Assembly: GCA_029959085.1 (NCBI GenBank)
Contig: JARWIR010000005.1
Span: forward strand, 51,742,233 to 51,806,232
Direction of reading: 5' to 3'
Source: Nemophila menziesii
Lineage: Eukaryota; Streptophyta; Magnoliopsida; Boraginales; Hydrophyllaceae
DNA: 64,000 nucleotides
Part shown: positions 11,355 to 21,483 of the stretch, one piece after another
How the letters are laid out: each line of letters begins with the position of its first letter
Numbering within the stretch: the first letter of the stretch is position 1
Translations under genes and position numbers: made by a program
Notes under the pieces: model-generated
The model's database searches: none
What the model was told of the DNA's origin: nothing
The model's input: the letters and a program-made list of their open reading frames with translations, nothing else

Positions 11355-11798
11355 ATGACTAACAGATCTGAAGCTATGGAATACAAGAGAAAGTGTTCAA
11401 TCCTTGGGAAGAATAAGAAATTGCCTGGAGCCACCATTGAAAAACCCATCAATCTTGATGAGGTTTCTGAAGAATCAAAAGAACAGGCACCTGAACAACC
11501 ACTACCAAAGAAGAGATTAACTGCTAGAATGTCCATACCATCAAGAAGGCCTTTGAATAAAATAAAAATCCAAGACCAAGGTTCTTCTACCTCTTCCTCT
11601 GAAATTGTTTATGATCTTCCTCCTTGGGCTCTCAAGTTACAGAACGAAGTTGAAAGATTACGTGAAGATAACAAAGACCTTTGGGCAGAAGTCATACAGT
11701 TGGAAACACAGGTAGAAAATTTGACCTTGTATAAGGATGTTGATGATTATACCGATCCTTCGGATGACGAGGACGATATGATGGATCTCTATGGCTAA
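11355..11798 (+). CDS. aORF, element A: small basic/leucine-zipper-like/acidic protein (147 aa)
   Basis: I do not recognise this as a named family. The first ATG after the leader is at 11355. The protein has a basic N-terminal half with an NLS-like PLPKKRLTAR stretch, then a serine-rich linker. A heptad region LQNEVERLREDNKDLW... follows with hydrophobic residues spaced 4-3-4-3 over about 30 residues and an Asn in one core position. It ends in an acidic tail (DDEDDMMDLYG). Against the B/C copy I counted by eye about 14 replacement and 13 silent changes plus an in-frame indel, which suggests constraint on protein sequence. A stop (TAA, 11796-11798) cuts it 6-7 residues short of the B/C frame. 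It takes the place where Athila elements may carry an env-like frame, but I see no signal peptide or membrane segment. Confidence 0.7.
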   Translation: MTNRSEAMEYKRKCSILGKNKKLPGATIEKPINLDEVSEESKEQAPEQPLPKKRLTARMSIPSRRPLNKIKIQDQGSSTSSSEIVYDLPPWALKLQNEVERLREDNKDLWAEVIQLETQVENLTLYKDVDDYTDPSDDEDDMMDLYG

Positions 11799-11896
11799 CC
11801 AGGTAGGTCATTCTAATTTTTCTTGATAGCTTGTATGCATTAGGTAGTTTAGTTAGTTTTATTTTAAATTTTATTTCATTCTTGAGTCTTTTTTTC

Positions 11897-11916
11897 GAGT
11901 CGTGGGGACACGGCTC
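11897..11916 (+). other. GGGA-loop hairpin, element A
   Basis: GAGTCGTG-GGGA-CACGGCTC: eight-pair stem with one T:G (U.G) pair and a GNRA-type tetraloop. B and C carry the same sequence. E has the A that restores a perfect stem. A purine tract follows at once. Confidence 0.65.
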
Positions 11917-12646
11917 ACTTTTGAGTTGGGGGTGGGGATTCGTTGTCCTCATCTTCTTTTCGTTTTGGCATAAAATTTAAAATTTTTAGGTTGAATTAAG
12001 GCATAGAATATCTTGAATGTACCTATTTGAGCATGATTTTATTAGGTCAATGATAGTAGGTAGTATGTTTTTGAAAGATGCAAACAAAGTTGTTTAGATG
12101 CATGTATGAAAACAGGAAATAAAAGATAGAAAAGTTAATGAGCAATGCTAAGAAATCACGTTGAAACTTAGGAATAGTTATTTGGTGTGTAGAACGTGAG
12201 GTTTAAAATTAGCTGAAAACCCCACTTGTCTATGAACTAATAATGAAAACGTAACGAAATCCGGTAGTTAGAAAAATGACTAAGGCAGTTTTTTCATGAT
12301 AAAACACTTGAAGCCTTTAGACTTTCTCACCCTATTATTTGACATTGTTATTTATCCGTCTTAGCCCATCTGAGCCTTTCTAAAGCCTTTATTGAAACAC
12401 ATTATAATCCATACCCTAGTTTGTAGGACTTATCTATATGACCCGCACTCGAATCGCAAAACCTGAAACAAGTCGTTTTAGAGCTTGAGTTTGGGGTGGT
12501 GGGTTTCATAATTAGGGAACTTTGGGAATTGGGAATTATCTTTGTGATTTTATTGATGATGAATTGTTATTATTGTAACCATTTGCCGGGGTAATAGTGA
12601 ATGGAAAAGAAGCTACGAGCTAATTTTGCCAACAAGGGCATAAAAA

Positions 12647-12706
<60 letters not shown>

Positions 12707-13364
12707 AAATAGTGTGATATCTTAACATCAAAAGAGAATCATAGCTAAACAAGAAAAAAAAATTGATTTGAAAAGAAAATATATATTCGGACCGGCAAAG
12801 TGGATTTTACATCATCAAAGGTTTTAATTGGGATTATTGGGGATGCACATCAAAAGTATCAAAAAAATTGGGTTGAGTGAGAACATCTTCGAGTGAAAAC
12901 TCAAGCTTTAGGGCGATTCGTTGATGGCTAGTGAGGAGAGAGCCAAAAGCTCACTTTTCATTATCCAAATATACCACACCCGTCCTTAAGCCAAGTTATA
13001 ACCAAGACCTTAGGATTTTTAACTACTAGATGGAGAAACAATTGAGCTATTAGGTATTAGGTAAGTGGACCATTGGATGCTGTATTTGGGACCTATGAAC
13101 AACCTATAGCCATCAACCTGAACTAAGTTATCATCCTCTCCTTCTGGCATTGCAAAATTAATCTTAACTTGAATTTATGGAATGTTGATTACATGTATAT
13201 TAGGCATATTTGTGCATTATTTCTTGAGCATTACTACATGAGATTTTTTGGATTTTATGCTCTAGGATCATTAATTATATTTTGTTCTTGTTCTCCTCCG
13301 ACTTCTTCTTGTTTATTTTGACTACCCTACTGTTCTTTACTTTTATTGTATCGGGACGATACAA
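11917..13364 (+). other. Element A 3' untranslated region, no gene
   Basis: About 1.45 kb of AT-rich sequence conserved in B, C and partly E. Purine tracts resembling the true polypurine tract lie at 11920-11938 (GAGTTGGGGGTGGGGA) and 12486-12503 (TGAGTTTGGGGTGGTGGG). I find no coding frame of substance; the apparent minus-strand frame near 12650 is only the (AT)n tract. Confidence 0.7.
12649..12702 (+). repeat. (AT)n microsatellite in element A
   Basis: About 27 AT units. The same place in B and C (36607-36620 and 46386-46399) has only about 7, so the tract changed length after the copies separated. Confidence 0.95.
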
Positions 13365-13368
13365 CTTT

Positions 13369-13381
13369 GAGTTGGGGGTCT
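13369..13381 (+). other. Polypurine tract of element A
   Basis: GAGTTGGGGGTCT abutting the 3' LTR; identical in B and C and, on the minus strand, in E. Primes plus-strand DNA synthesis in LTR retrotransposons. Confidence 0.8.
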
Positions 13382-14871
13382 TGATGTCTCCTCATTTGTG
13401 ATAGTAAAATATACTCATGAGACATCATTTTAGGCTTATTTATTAGTTTATAGGTTGATTTTAGCTTATTTTAGTGCACTTTCCTATTTTGGGTCTTGAT
13501 TTGTAGAATTATTATTTTTAGAGCGTATTGGGTTTAATTGTTTATTTAGTGTGAAGCTTTAAAGATAATTATGGAGATTAATTAGAGTCCAAGTCAAAGA
13601 CAACAACTTATGGAAAGAGATTTGCATGGAAATTGGAGATAAGGAAACAAAGGCTAAAAAGATGGAAAAGGAAAAGCTGCCTAAATCTGGGATTCTGCAT
13701 ACACGTCCAAAGATATGCGTTTTTACCTAAGAAATAGGCCGAATCTAATGATTTACTTCTAAAGGGTCTAGATAATTCTGTTTCGATTCTTTTGGTATCT
13801 TATGGAGCTCAATCCGACCAATAACGAAGAAGATACACTCAAAACAGCGCAGCAGTGTTTATCTTTATTTCCTTACGAATTTGAGTTGGGCTAGAAGTCC
13901 ATTACTTGAAGTTATCTCCACCAAACGAATTAGGTCAACCTCTACACTATAAATACAGCCTCTTAACACTCTTAAATCATCCTTGGTGAAACCTTAAACC
14001 AAGAGGAAGCTTACAACACAAGAGAGAAGTCTGGAAGGAGCTGTCATCAGCAATGTCTTCTTCTACCTTTAGATTTGTAATTTCTTTCTTTTCTTTCATT
14101 AGTATGAACTAAATTTCTTTAGTTTAAGTTTTAGCATATATGTATGAACCCTAGTTTTGATTGACATCTATCTAATTTGGGAATTTAATGTTTTAAATAG
14201 AATTATAGTTTTTATTCTCTGTTTATGTGTTTGGATTTATATTCTGTGTTCTTGTGGACTGCAGCCATTAGAATTACCATCTAGTAATTAGGATACCATT
14301 GACAACGGTGTTTAATTGCATGTTTAGCACATAACGTTTAGTTTTAGGTTTGATCTGACAACCCAACCTATCTAGATAATCACTATGGTTTAGTCTTTGT
14401 GACTATTTACCAATTACAGGAAAATTTTGCTTAGGAAGCCTTATTGACACAGGTAAATCCTATTTTAAACTACTGATAGCATATTGGGACCGATTAGGGA
14501 AATACTACATAATGCACCCTTACATGTTTAGAACGGCAAAACTAGTGGGGATTACATGCTAATAACTTAAGCTATATTCTCATATCACTTCTCTTTCTTA
14601 TTTATTTTCTGTCTTTTAATTCTTAGTTCTAGTTTAGTTAATTATTATCTCAATCCATCTTTATTTGTCTTTACTTTTATTTGCGTTTAGTTGTTCTGTC
14701 TTTAATTTTGCACTAGGTATTTGCATAAGATTCTCCTAACCTATGTAGTCTCTGCAGAACTAATCTTTATCTAAAACTTGCATACGATCTGTATACTTGC
14801 AGAACTGTGTAGTTCTAGGGTGTTTTTGCACTTTATTTATATCTTATTTTATCACACCCTAGGCCCCACCA
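13382..14871 (+). repeat. Element A 3' LTR
   Basis: Same length as the 5' LTR (1,490 bp), about 26 single-base differences and no net length change. The inverted partner GAGACATCA lies at 13419-13427 and TATAAATA at 13948-13955. Confidence 0.93.
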
Positions 14872-14876
14872 GTGGA
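14872..14876 (+). repeat. Target-site duplication of element A, right copy (GTGGA)
   Basis: Matches the left copy GTAGA at four of five bases; it also begins the resumed LTR of element D. Confidence 0.75.
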
Positions 14877-15473
14877 CTTAGGAGCTATTCTCAGGTGTTA
14901 CAAACCCCGTCAGGGCGATCATAATCCACCTTCGAATGTCAAGTTCTCTACCCAATTGGCTATAAGATTAACTAAGTCCGTCAGGATCAATGATTTCTAT
15001 CTTACATTTATTATCTATGTCAGTAATTAAACCCCCCGTCAAGATGATCACTTCCCCACCAAAGTGAATAGCCTAATTACTCAAACCTATGTCTAATTGG
15101 CCAAATTAAATATAGTGAAATTAACTTACGATAACAAACAATACTAAATTACTCAATTCGAATTAAATTATAAAAATCCCAAATCAGAAAGCATTAACTA
15201 AATAAATTAAGGTTCAACCCTTACAGCGATTCTCAAGCACTTAAGAAGTTTAGCTCATAATGGAAAATGAAACTAAAACAAATAAATTAAAATACGTAAT
15301 GTTTTACAGAAAGAAAATAAATAAACCTAATGAAGAGGTTGGGTTTGGCTTGAATTGGAGATATAGACAGTCTCCAGCTCTTAGCTTTCTTCCTTCCTGC
15401 TTGCTCTGACTTGAATCCTTAAGCCTCTTTGATAATGACATGAAGTGTGTGTAAAAGAGGAGGCTAAGGGGTG

Positions 15474-15481
15474 TATTTATA
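15474..15481 (-). promoter_or_regulatory. TATA box of element D LTR
   Basis: TATAAATA on the minus strand, followed by a CTAACACCT-type stretch. The same box sits at the equivalent LTR position in A, B, C and E. Confidence 0.6.
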
Positions 15482-16260
15482 GGTGTTAGGAGCCTCTAGG
15501 TCGAATTTACTTGGAGTGGAAGACAAGTTAAGGACTCTCAAATTCGTAGCTCTAAATTCTAGGAATGGTAAGATTCTTCTGCTGATTTGATTTGGTCATA
15601 TCTTTTTCAATACTTATCCGTTTGAGAAGTTCCAACATATGAAACCACTTGTCTTGGAAAGCTCTTCCTATTGGTGTAGACCATTTGTCCAGAATCCTTG
15701 CCAATCTTTAATTATGAATTAATCTCTAAAACATGGCTGGAATTTCAGATTTCAAAAGGCAGCTTTATCTTTTCCTCCTTTGAATAAATCTTTCCTAAAT
15801 CTTCTTATTTCCATGTAAATCTTCTTTCCTTTCATCTTTATCTTGACTTGTTCTCTAATTAATTACCATTTATCTTTTAAAGCTTCACATTAAATAAATA
15901 ATTAAACCGCATATGCTTAAAAAGAATAAATCAATAAATCAAGAAACCGAAATAGGAAAGTGTACTCTAAAAATAGAGACTTGACGTAAAAACATTTCCT
16001 AACACTCTAAAATACACTAAGACTTTATTCTCACTTCCCCACCTTGGATTGGTCTTTCATGAAATTCATGAACCTATTTAACTTTGCATAAAAAATAGTC
16101 AAATTTACGCACAAAAGCTCAGAAAATGCAAATAGTTAAATTCCAAGGGGGAAAAGTGTAATATGACAAATTATGCATAAAAGTCTAGCTAATAAGTCAA
16201 TAATTCACCTAAAATGATATCTCCAGAGGGCTAATAATTAGAACAAATAGGGAGACATCA

Positions 16261-16720
16261 ATCAGGCAATTTGGATCGAGTTGGCTAGAATCAGAAGACA
16301 ACGAAATCAGCTGGATTCTTTGGGACAATGGATCTTAGAAATAATTTTAACATATGTGGAGGGAGGTCGGGAACCTAGAGTCATAGCTGCCTACGTGCTT
16401 TGGATGATTTAAGATATATGGAAGACAAAAATGATAAGCGGACACAATGGAACAGAGGTGAATACAGATGAAATCATAGGGATAGCCAATATTAACATCA
16501 AGAGTTATTTGGTGTGAATTAGAGTACTCTCAATTCTTAGGAAAATCAAACTAATAACAAAAGAGGCAAGAGTTGTCATCTTCAACCACATTTCTCGACA
16601 TCTTAATACTTGGGTGGATAATCTAGCGAAAAATGCAAGACATGGGGTTGCAGCAGTTAGGGGCGGGGAGGGGGGAGGGGGACATGAACAACATTCATGA
16701 AATTTTTTGACAAGTTAGGG
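16261..16720 (+). pseudogene. Degenerate LINE remnant (zf-RVT / RNase H-like)
   Basis: No open frame of length, but plus-strand translation pieces such as a YVLWM...DIWK stretch and an N-W-V-D-N-L-A-K-N-A-R stretch resemble the region between the zinc-finger and RNase H parts of plant L1-like LINE ORF2. Many stops and shifts. A G-rich run (GGGCGGGGAGGGGGGAGGGGG) near 16660 follows. Assignment is tentative. Confidence 0.4.
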
Positions 16721-17228
16721 ATCAACTAATATAGTTAGTTTGGATTAGTATAATGTAATTTTTCATTTTCAGTAACAAAAAACTCGGACCTATATCATGG
16801 ATATTCACGCGACCAATATATAATAAAAGATCCTGGATATTCGATTTGTTTGGCGTCTTTTACTTTTTCCAAAAAAAACTAATGTCCCTTTGAAGACACT
16901 GATATTATCAGTGACCAAAATTACTATAAATATATTTCACGTTAGTAGTTGGTACTCCTTTCTTTTTCAAAAGGTTCTCACTTATACTAAAAATAGTTGT
17001 TTCCAAAAAGTTGTCACTTTAGAAAATAAAGACTTCTTTATACCACTTTTACTCTTAATTAAATATTATAATTTTTGTTCTAAATTAATATTCAAGATAT
17101 CAATATATTTTATAAGGGTATTTTAGTAATCACATGGATAATAAATGATATTTTTTAGTTCGTGTTTAAAAGTAAATGTGATAACTTTTTGGGAACCAAT
17201 GAAGTATTATATTTAGAAAAAAAAAGCT
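16721..17228. other. AT-rich intergenic DNA with a diverged copy of the LRR gene upstream region
   Basis: I see no gene. About 100 bases near 16830-16930 resemble 21215-21325 upstream of the LRR gene: both have GATCC..GGATATTC, a T-rich run ending CC then A-rich, and TTATCAGTG.AC. This may be an old duplication or a shared small repeat. Confidence 0.45.
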
Positions 17229-17292
17229 GGTTTTATATTATAAAAAGTTGTTTATATTACAAAAGGTTGTTTATATTATAAAAAGTTGTTTC
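17229..17292 (+). repeat. Short tandem repeat, about 21-bp unit x 3
   Basis: Three head-to-tail copies of a TTTATATTATAAAAAGTTG-like unit, the middle one with two substitutions, directly before the LINE-1 fragment. Confidence 0.75.
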
Positions 17293-17305
17293 ATTTCAAG
17301 TTAAG

Positions 17306-18537
17306 GTTAATGGTCAGCGGTTAAAGAAGTTTCAACCATATCAAGGTCCTAGACAAGGTGATCCGCTTTCGCCCCTCCTTTATTCTATTCTTACGGAAAG
17401 CCTGATCACTCTTATCAATTTTCATTGTCGGGAAGGCTCTATTAAAGGAATCTCTATTACCAGAAACTGTCCGAGTCTTACTCATCTTCTATTTGCTATG
17501 ATGCCCTTTTCTTCATTAATATTAATCAGAAAGAAATTGAAACATTCCAAGAAATTCTAAAGGAATATTGTAAAGCATCGGGGCAACGTATTAACCTTCG
17601 GAAGTCTTCTATTTATTTTAGTAAAAACACGCCAATTGAAGTACAAAATGAGGTATCTAGCACTCTTAATATTGATAATACCAAGGATTTGGGTAAGTAT
17701 TTGGGTATTCCCTTATCTATCAAAAGGGCAAAAAGCCAGAATCTTAATTATATTAAAGATCGTCTATTGTCAAAGTCAGCTAGTTGGGTGGCTAATCTTT
17801 TGTCCGATGGCAGAAAATAAACTCTTATTAAAGCAGTTCTCCAAGCTATACCGAATTATGCTATGTCAATTTTTGAATTACCAAAGAAACTTTGTAAGAA
17901 AATGTCGAGCATAGTGGCTAATTTTTTGTGGGACTCACCGAATCGAAAGAAAATTCATTGGGTTGCATGGAAGAAAATAGCTAGGTCAAAGAAAATTGGC
18001 GGTCTAGGGTTTCGAGATTTTCATAAAATGAATATCGCCATGTTGGCGGCGCAGGCGTGGAGAATAATCAATAAACTAAATTCATTTGTCGCTAAGGTGT
18101 TAAAAGCAATTTATTTTCCTAATAGTGACATTTGGGATTCTAAACTCTCCAAGATAAGGTCATGGACATGGGCTAGTCTTTTCAAAGGTATACAGTTTCT
18201 TAAAAAACATTGTATGTGGCAGGTTGGAAACGGAACAAAGATTGATATATGGGATCATTGTTGGATTAAGAAGGGCGTTTATATTGACCGGCCGATTAAT
18301 CCCATGTTTTCTAAAGTTTGTGAATTGATTAATGAACATGGGAATGATTGGGATTATGCTATTCTTAAAAGGTTACTTTTTGAAGAAACGATTGCGCTTA
18401 TTAGAGACATACCAATTATTAAGTACAATAAAGAAGATAGAATTATTTGGACTTTGTCAAATAATGGAGAATATTCTACTAAGTCTGGATATCATGCAAT
18501 TATTAATGAGGAAATAGTCGGTGAAGCAATCGTCTAG
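17306..18537 (+). pseudogene. LINE-1 reverse transcriptase and zf-RVT remnant
   Basis: RT of the plant L1 type: the R-Q-G-D-P-L-S-P motif near 17356, and later the VAWKKI/GGLGFRD region and the W-x-x-G-N-G-T-K-I-D-I-W-x-D zinc-finger-associated region up to 18537. Three defects are seen. One base is missing at 17497/17498, exactly in the codons for the active-site Asp-Asp, shifting the frame. A TAA lies at 17818-17820. A stop at 18535-18537 and a further shift precede RNase H. The product, if made, would be inactive. Confidence 0.85.
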
Positions 18538-18746
18538 AAATGGGGAATCCCTCAGTTGTGAACTTTGGAACGGGCAAACGTTCAAGCGAAGATTAACAAT
18601 TTTGGATAGAAAGTGTGTAATAATGCTATCCCAACAAAGAATAATTTAGTCCCAAAAGATGTTTAAAGGAAGATTTATGCGAATGGTGTGAAACCGAAGG
18701 GGAGAATGTTTCCAACTTTATTCTTAAATGTCCATTTAGTAGGGAG

Positions 18747-19544
18747 GTGTGGGCTAAATCCCCGCTTCAAATCAGAATCGATACGTCTATGCAAGATAAT
18801 ATGGCAGAATGGTTACTTGAAACGGTCCAAAGTTATTCTAAAAATGGATGGGACAAGAAAGTTGTTATTGCATATTTGCTCTCTTTAATGTGGAATATCT
18901 GGAAGGAAAGGCAGAAATGCTTTCATAAAAAGAAGCCTTGGTGTATCAATGATATTTTCCATAGAGTTAAAGATAGCATGAGTAGACTTTTCGGGGATAA
19001 GCTATTTAGCGGAGGTACGGATAAAATGGATAAAGGGACGATTGAAAAAGTTATTGAGAACCCAGTGGTTGATGATACTGCAGATATGATATGGATGGGA
19101 GATACTTCAGTTAAGGAAGGTAGCAACATCTCCGCCGTTGCTGCTATTGGTGTTAATACGAGTGGTTTTATTGAAAGGAAGATAAACGTGAGGTGTAAAA
19201 TTAATAAGGTAATTGATGGTGAAGCGTGGGCCGTTTTGTTGGCAATGAGATCATCACAAGATCTCACTAGTCAGAGGGTTTCTTTTTACTCTGACAATCT
19301 TGAGTTAACTCAAGGAATCAAGAAGAAGACCGGGCTGCACTGGAGCCTAAAACCCATTCTTTCAGAAATCGAAAGTTGGCTAGGTCGATGTCCAAAGTGG
19401 AAAGTTAAGCACATCAATAGACGGTATAACACTACAGCGTATGCTCTTGCAAGGTGTACGAGGGAAAATATTGACATATCTAGCTGGACTAATCTCTCTC
19501 TTATTAATTATGATAGGCTTCTAAATAATATTTGTAGAAAGTAG
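18747..19544 (+). pseudogene. LINE-1 RNase H domain fragment
   Basis: Open frame of 265 codons covering the end of zf-RVT (Y-L-L-S-L-M-W-N-I-W-K-E-R) and a plant-LINE RNase H-like domain: G-E-A-W-A-V-L-L-A-M carries the conserved Glu, F-Y-S-D-N the second Asp, and an N-T-T-A-Y-A-L-A-R tail. The usual first catalytic Asp (TDGS-type) is not evident: the corresponding part reads MIWMGDTSVKEG. It ends 22 bases before the A-tail. The start shown is simply the first ATG of the open stretch. Confidence 0.75.
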
Positions 19545-19575
19545 GGTCGTTGTAAGGTTCATTGACAAAAAAAAA

Positions 19576-20560
<985 letters not shown>

Positions 20561-20988
20561 GATCGAGTTCATCACTCTAGATGGTCGTGTTGGTTTTTGT
20601 TTTGTTTTTTTAATGTTACACGTAAATGGGGCTAGCCCCAGGATGTATTTTGGGCCTGTTGAGTCCAGCGTGTTATTGATATCAATTTTTTTATGATTTC
20701 GTTCCTGATGGGGCCAGCCCCGAATTGTTATTTGTATATTATTTGGTCAGCCCCAAATGTAGTTATTGTTGATAATCGGACAGCCCGCTATGGGTTTTGA
20801 AATGTTTGTACAGTGTATATTTGATCTAATGAGTTTTGTTGTTTGTCTATGCTGTGATGTATTTTTAGTTCCTAACTTGGTACATGGGTACAGCCCACCG
20901 GATGCAACATTCATTTTCCGTTTAAGTCCAGTTTTGTTCTTTATGGGTACAACTCGTAATGGTCTTTGTTCGTGATGGGGTCAACCCC

Positions 20989-21400
20989 ATTCTGAATATA
21001 TGAATGACATAATAGAAAAAAAAAAATAGTCTAAAACGCCAGGACAATGGGTAACGGATCCGTACTCAAGACGAACAAAGGTAAAAAAGGAAAAATCCAA
21101 ACTAACAAATTAAAAATAGGACTTAAAAAAAAATTAAACCACGATTAAAATCAAAAGGTTTTTGAGTTTAAGGATGTAATTTGCAATTTCGTCGTTCCTT
21201 TAAACTCCCAACTAGATCCCAGGATATTCATTCGATCCGTCTAACTTTCATTTTTCTTTTTTTCCAAAAATATAACGTCCTTTAATGTGAAACATTGACA
21301 TTATCAGTGGACAAATAGCAACCTTCATTACGTTTTCTATTCTCTCCTCATTTATTTATCTTGTGTTTGGGTGGGTAGGGGATAAGAGCCATGTGTATTG
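20989..21400. other. Upstream region of the LRR gene
   Basis: AT-rich, with A-runs. Contains the segment (21215-21325) that also occurs in diverged form near 16830-16930. Presumed promoter-proximal region; no separate gene seen. Confidence 0.5.
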
Positions 21401-21406
21401 GGGTTC

Positions 21407-21413
21407 TATATAG
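21407..21413 (+). promoter_or_regulatory. TATA box of the LRR gene
   Basis: TATATAG about 77 bases before the ATG, leaving a plausible 40-50 base leader without an upstream ATG other than the one in ACATGATATACC (about 21441). Confidence 0.6.
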
Positions 21414-21483
21414 CTTGAAGCAGTAAACTATCCAAAAACACATGATATACCTATAAACATAACAAACAATTCACACACTACCA

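Larger units (their letters stand above)
3625..14871 (+). mobile_element. Element A: complete but inactivated Athila-like retrotransposon, 11.2 kb
   Basis: Two LTRs of exactly 1,490 bp (3625-5114 and 13382-14871), a tRNA-Asp PBS, gag-pol, a post-pol module with a small extra frame, and a polypurine tract. I counted roughly 26 base differences between the LTRs by eye, about 1.7 per cent, so it is older than the B/C pair. gag carries two frameshifting deletions and pol a nonsense codon, so it cannot move on its own. It is inserted in the LTR of element D. Confidence 0.93.
1..16260 (-). mobile_element. Element D: Athila-like Ty3/gypsy retrotransposon, partial, split by element A
   Basis: Minus-strand element whose gag (1167-3119) and pol (3-1166) run off the left edge of the window. 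Its 5' LTR lies at 3209-3624 plus 14872-16260 and is interrupted by element A at 3625-14871. The LTR ends are supported by TG...CA termini: on the minus strand it starts TGATGTCTCC at 16260 and ends GAGACACCA at 3209. The 3' LTR and the second target-site copy are outside the window. No tRNA-Asp primer-binding site like those in A, B, C and E is seen next to the LTR, so the 5' leader is rearranged or uses another primer. D is the older host of the A insertion. Confidence 0.85.
14872..16260 (-). repeat. Element D 5' LTR, 5' part (U3 side)
   Basis: Continuation of the split LTR; total LTR length is about 1.8 kb. The minus-strand start TGATGTCTCC is at 16260, and a near-perfect inverted partner GGAGATATCA lies about 30 bp inside. 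A TATAAATA box (15474-15481, read as TATTTATA on the plus strand) is the probable U3 promoter. Several short CCCGTCAGG motifs recur through the segment and continue into the other LTR part. No gene is seen here. Confidence 0.8.
17300..19575 (+). mobile_element. LINE-1: 5'-truncated L1-like LINE
   Basis: Starts inside the reverse transcriptase, continues through the zf-RVT region and RNase H, and ends with an A-run (19567-19575) after the last stop. Endonuclease and ORF1 are absent, as expected for 5' truncation during target-primed reverse transcription. I could not find a convincing target-site duplication. Confidence 0.85.

Noticed and set aside
12570..12752. Minus-strand Ile-Tyr repeat frame
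   Set aside because: Translation of the (AT)n microsatellite inside element A.
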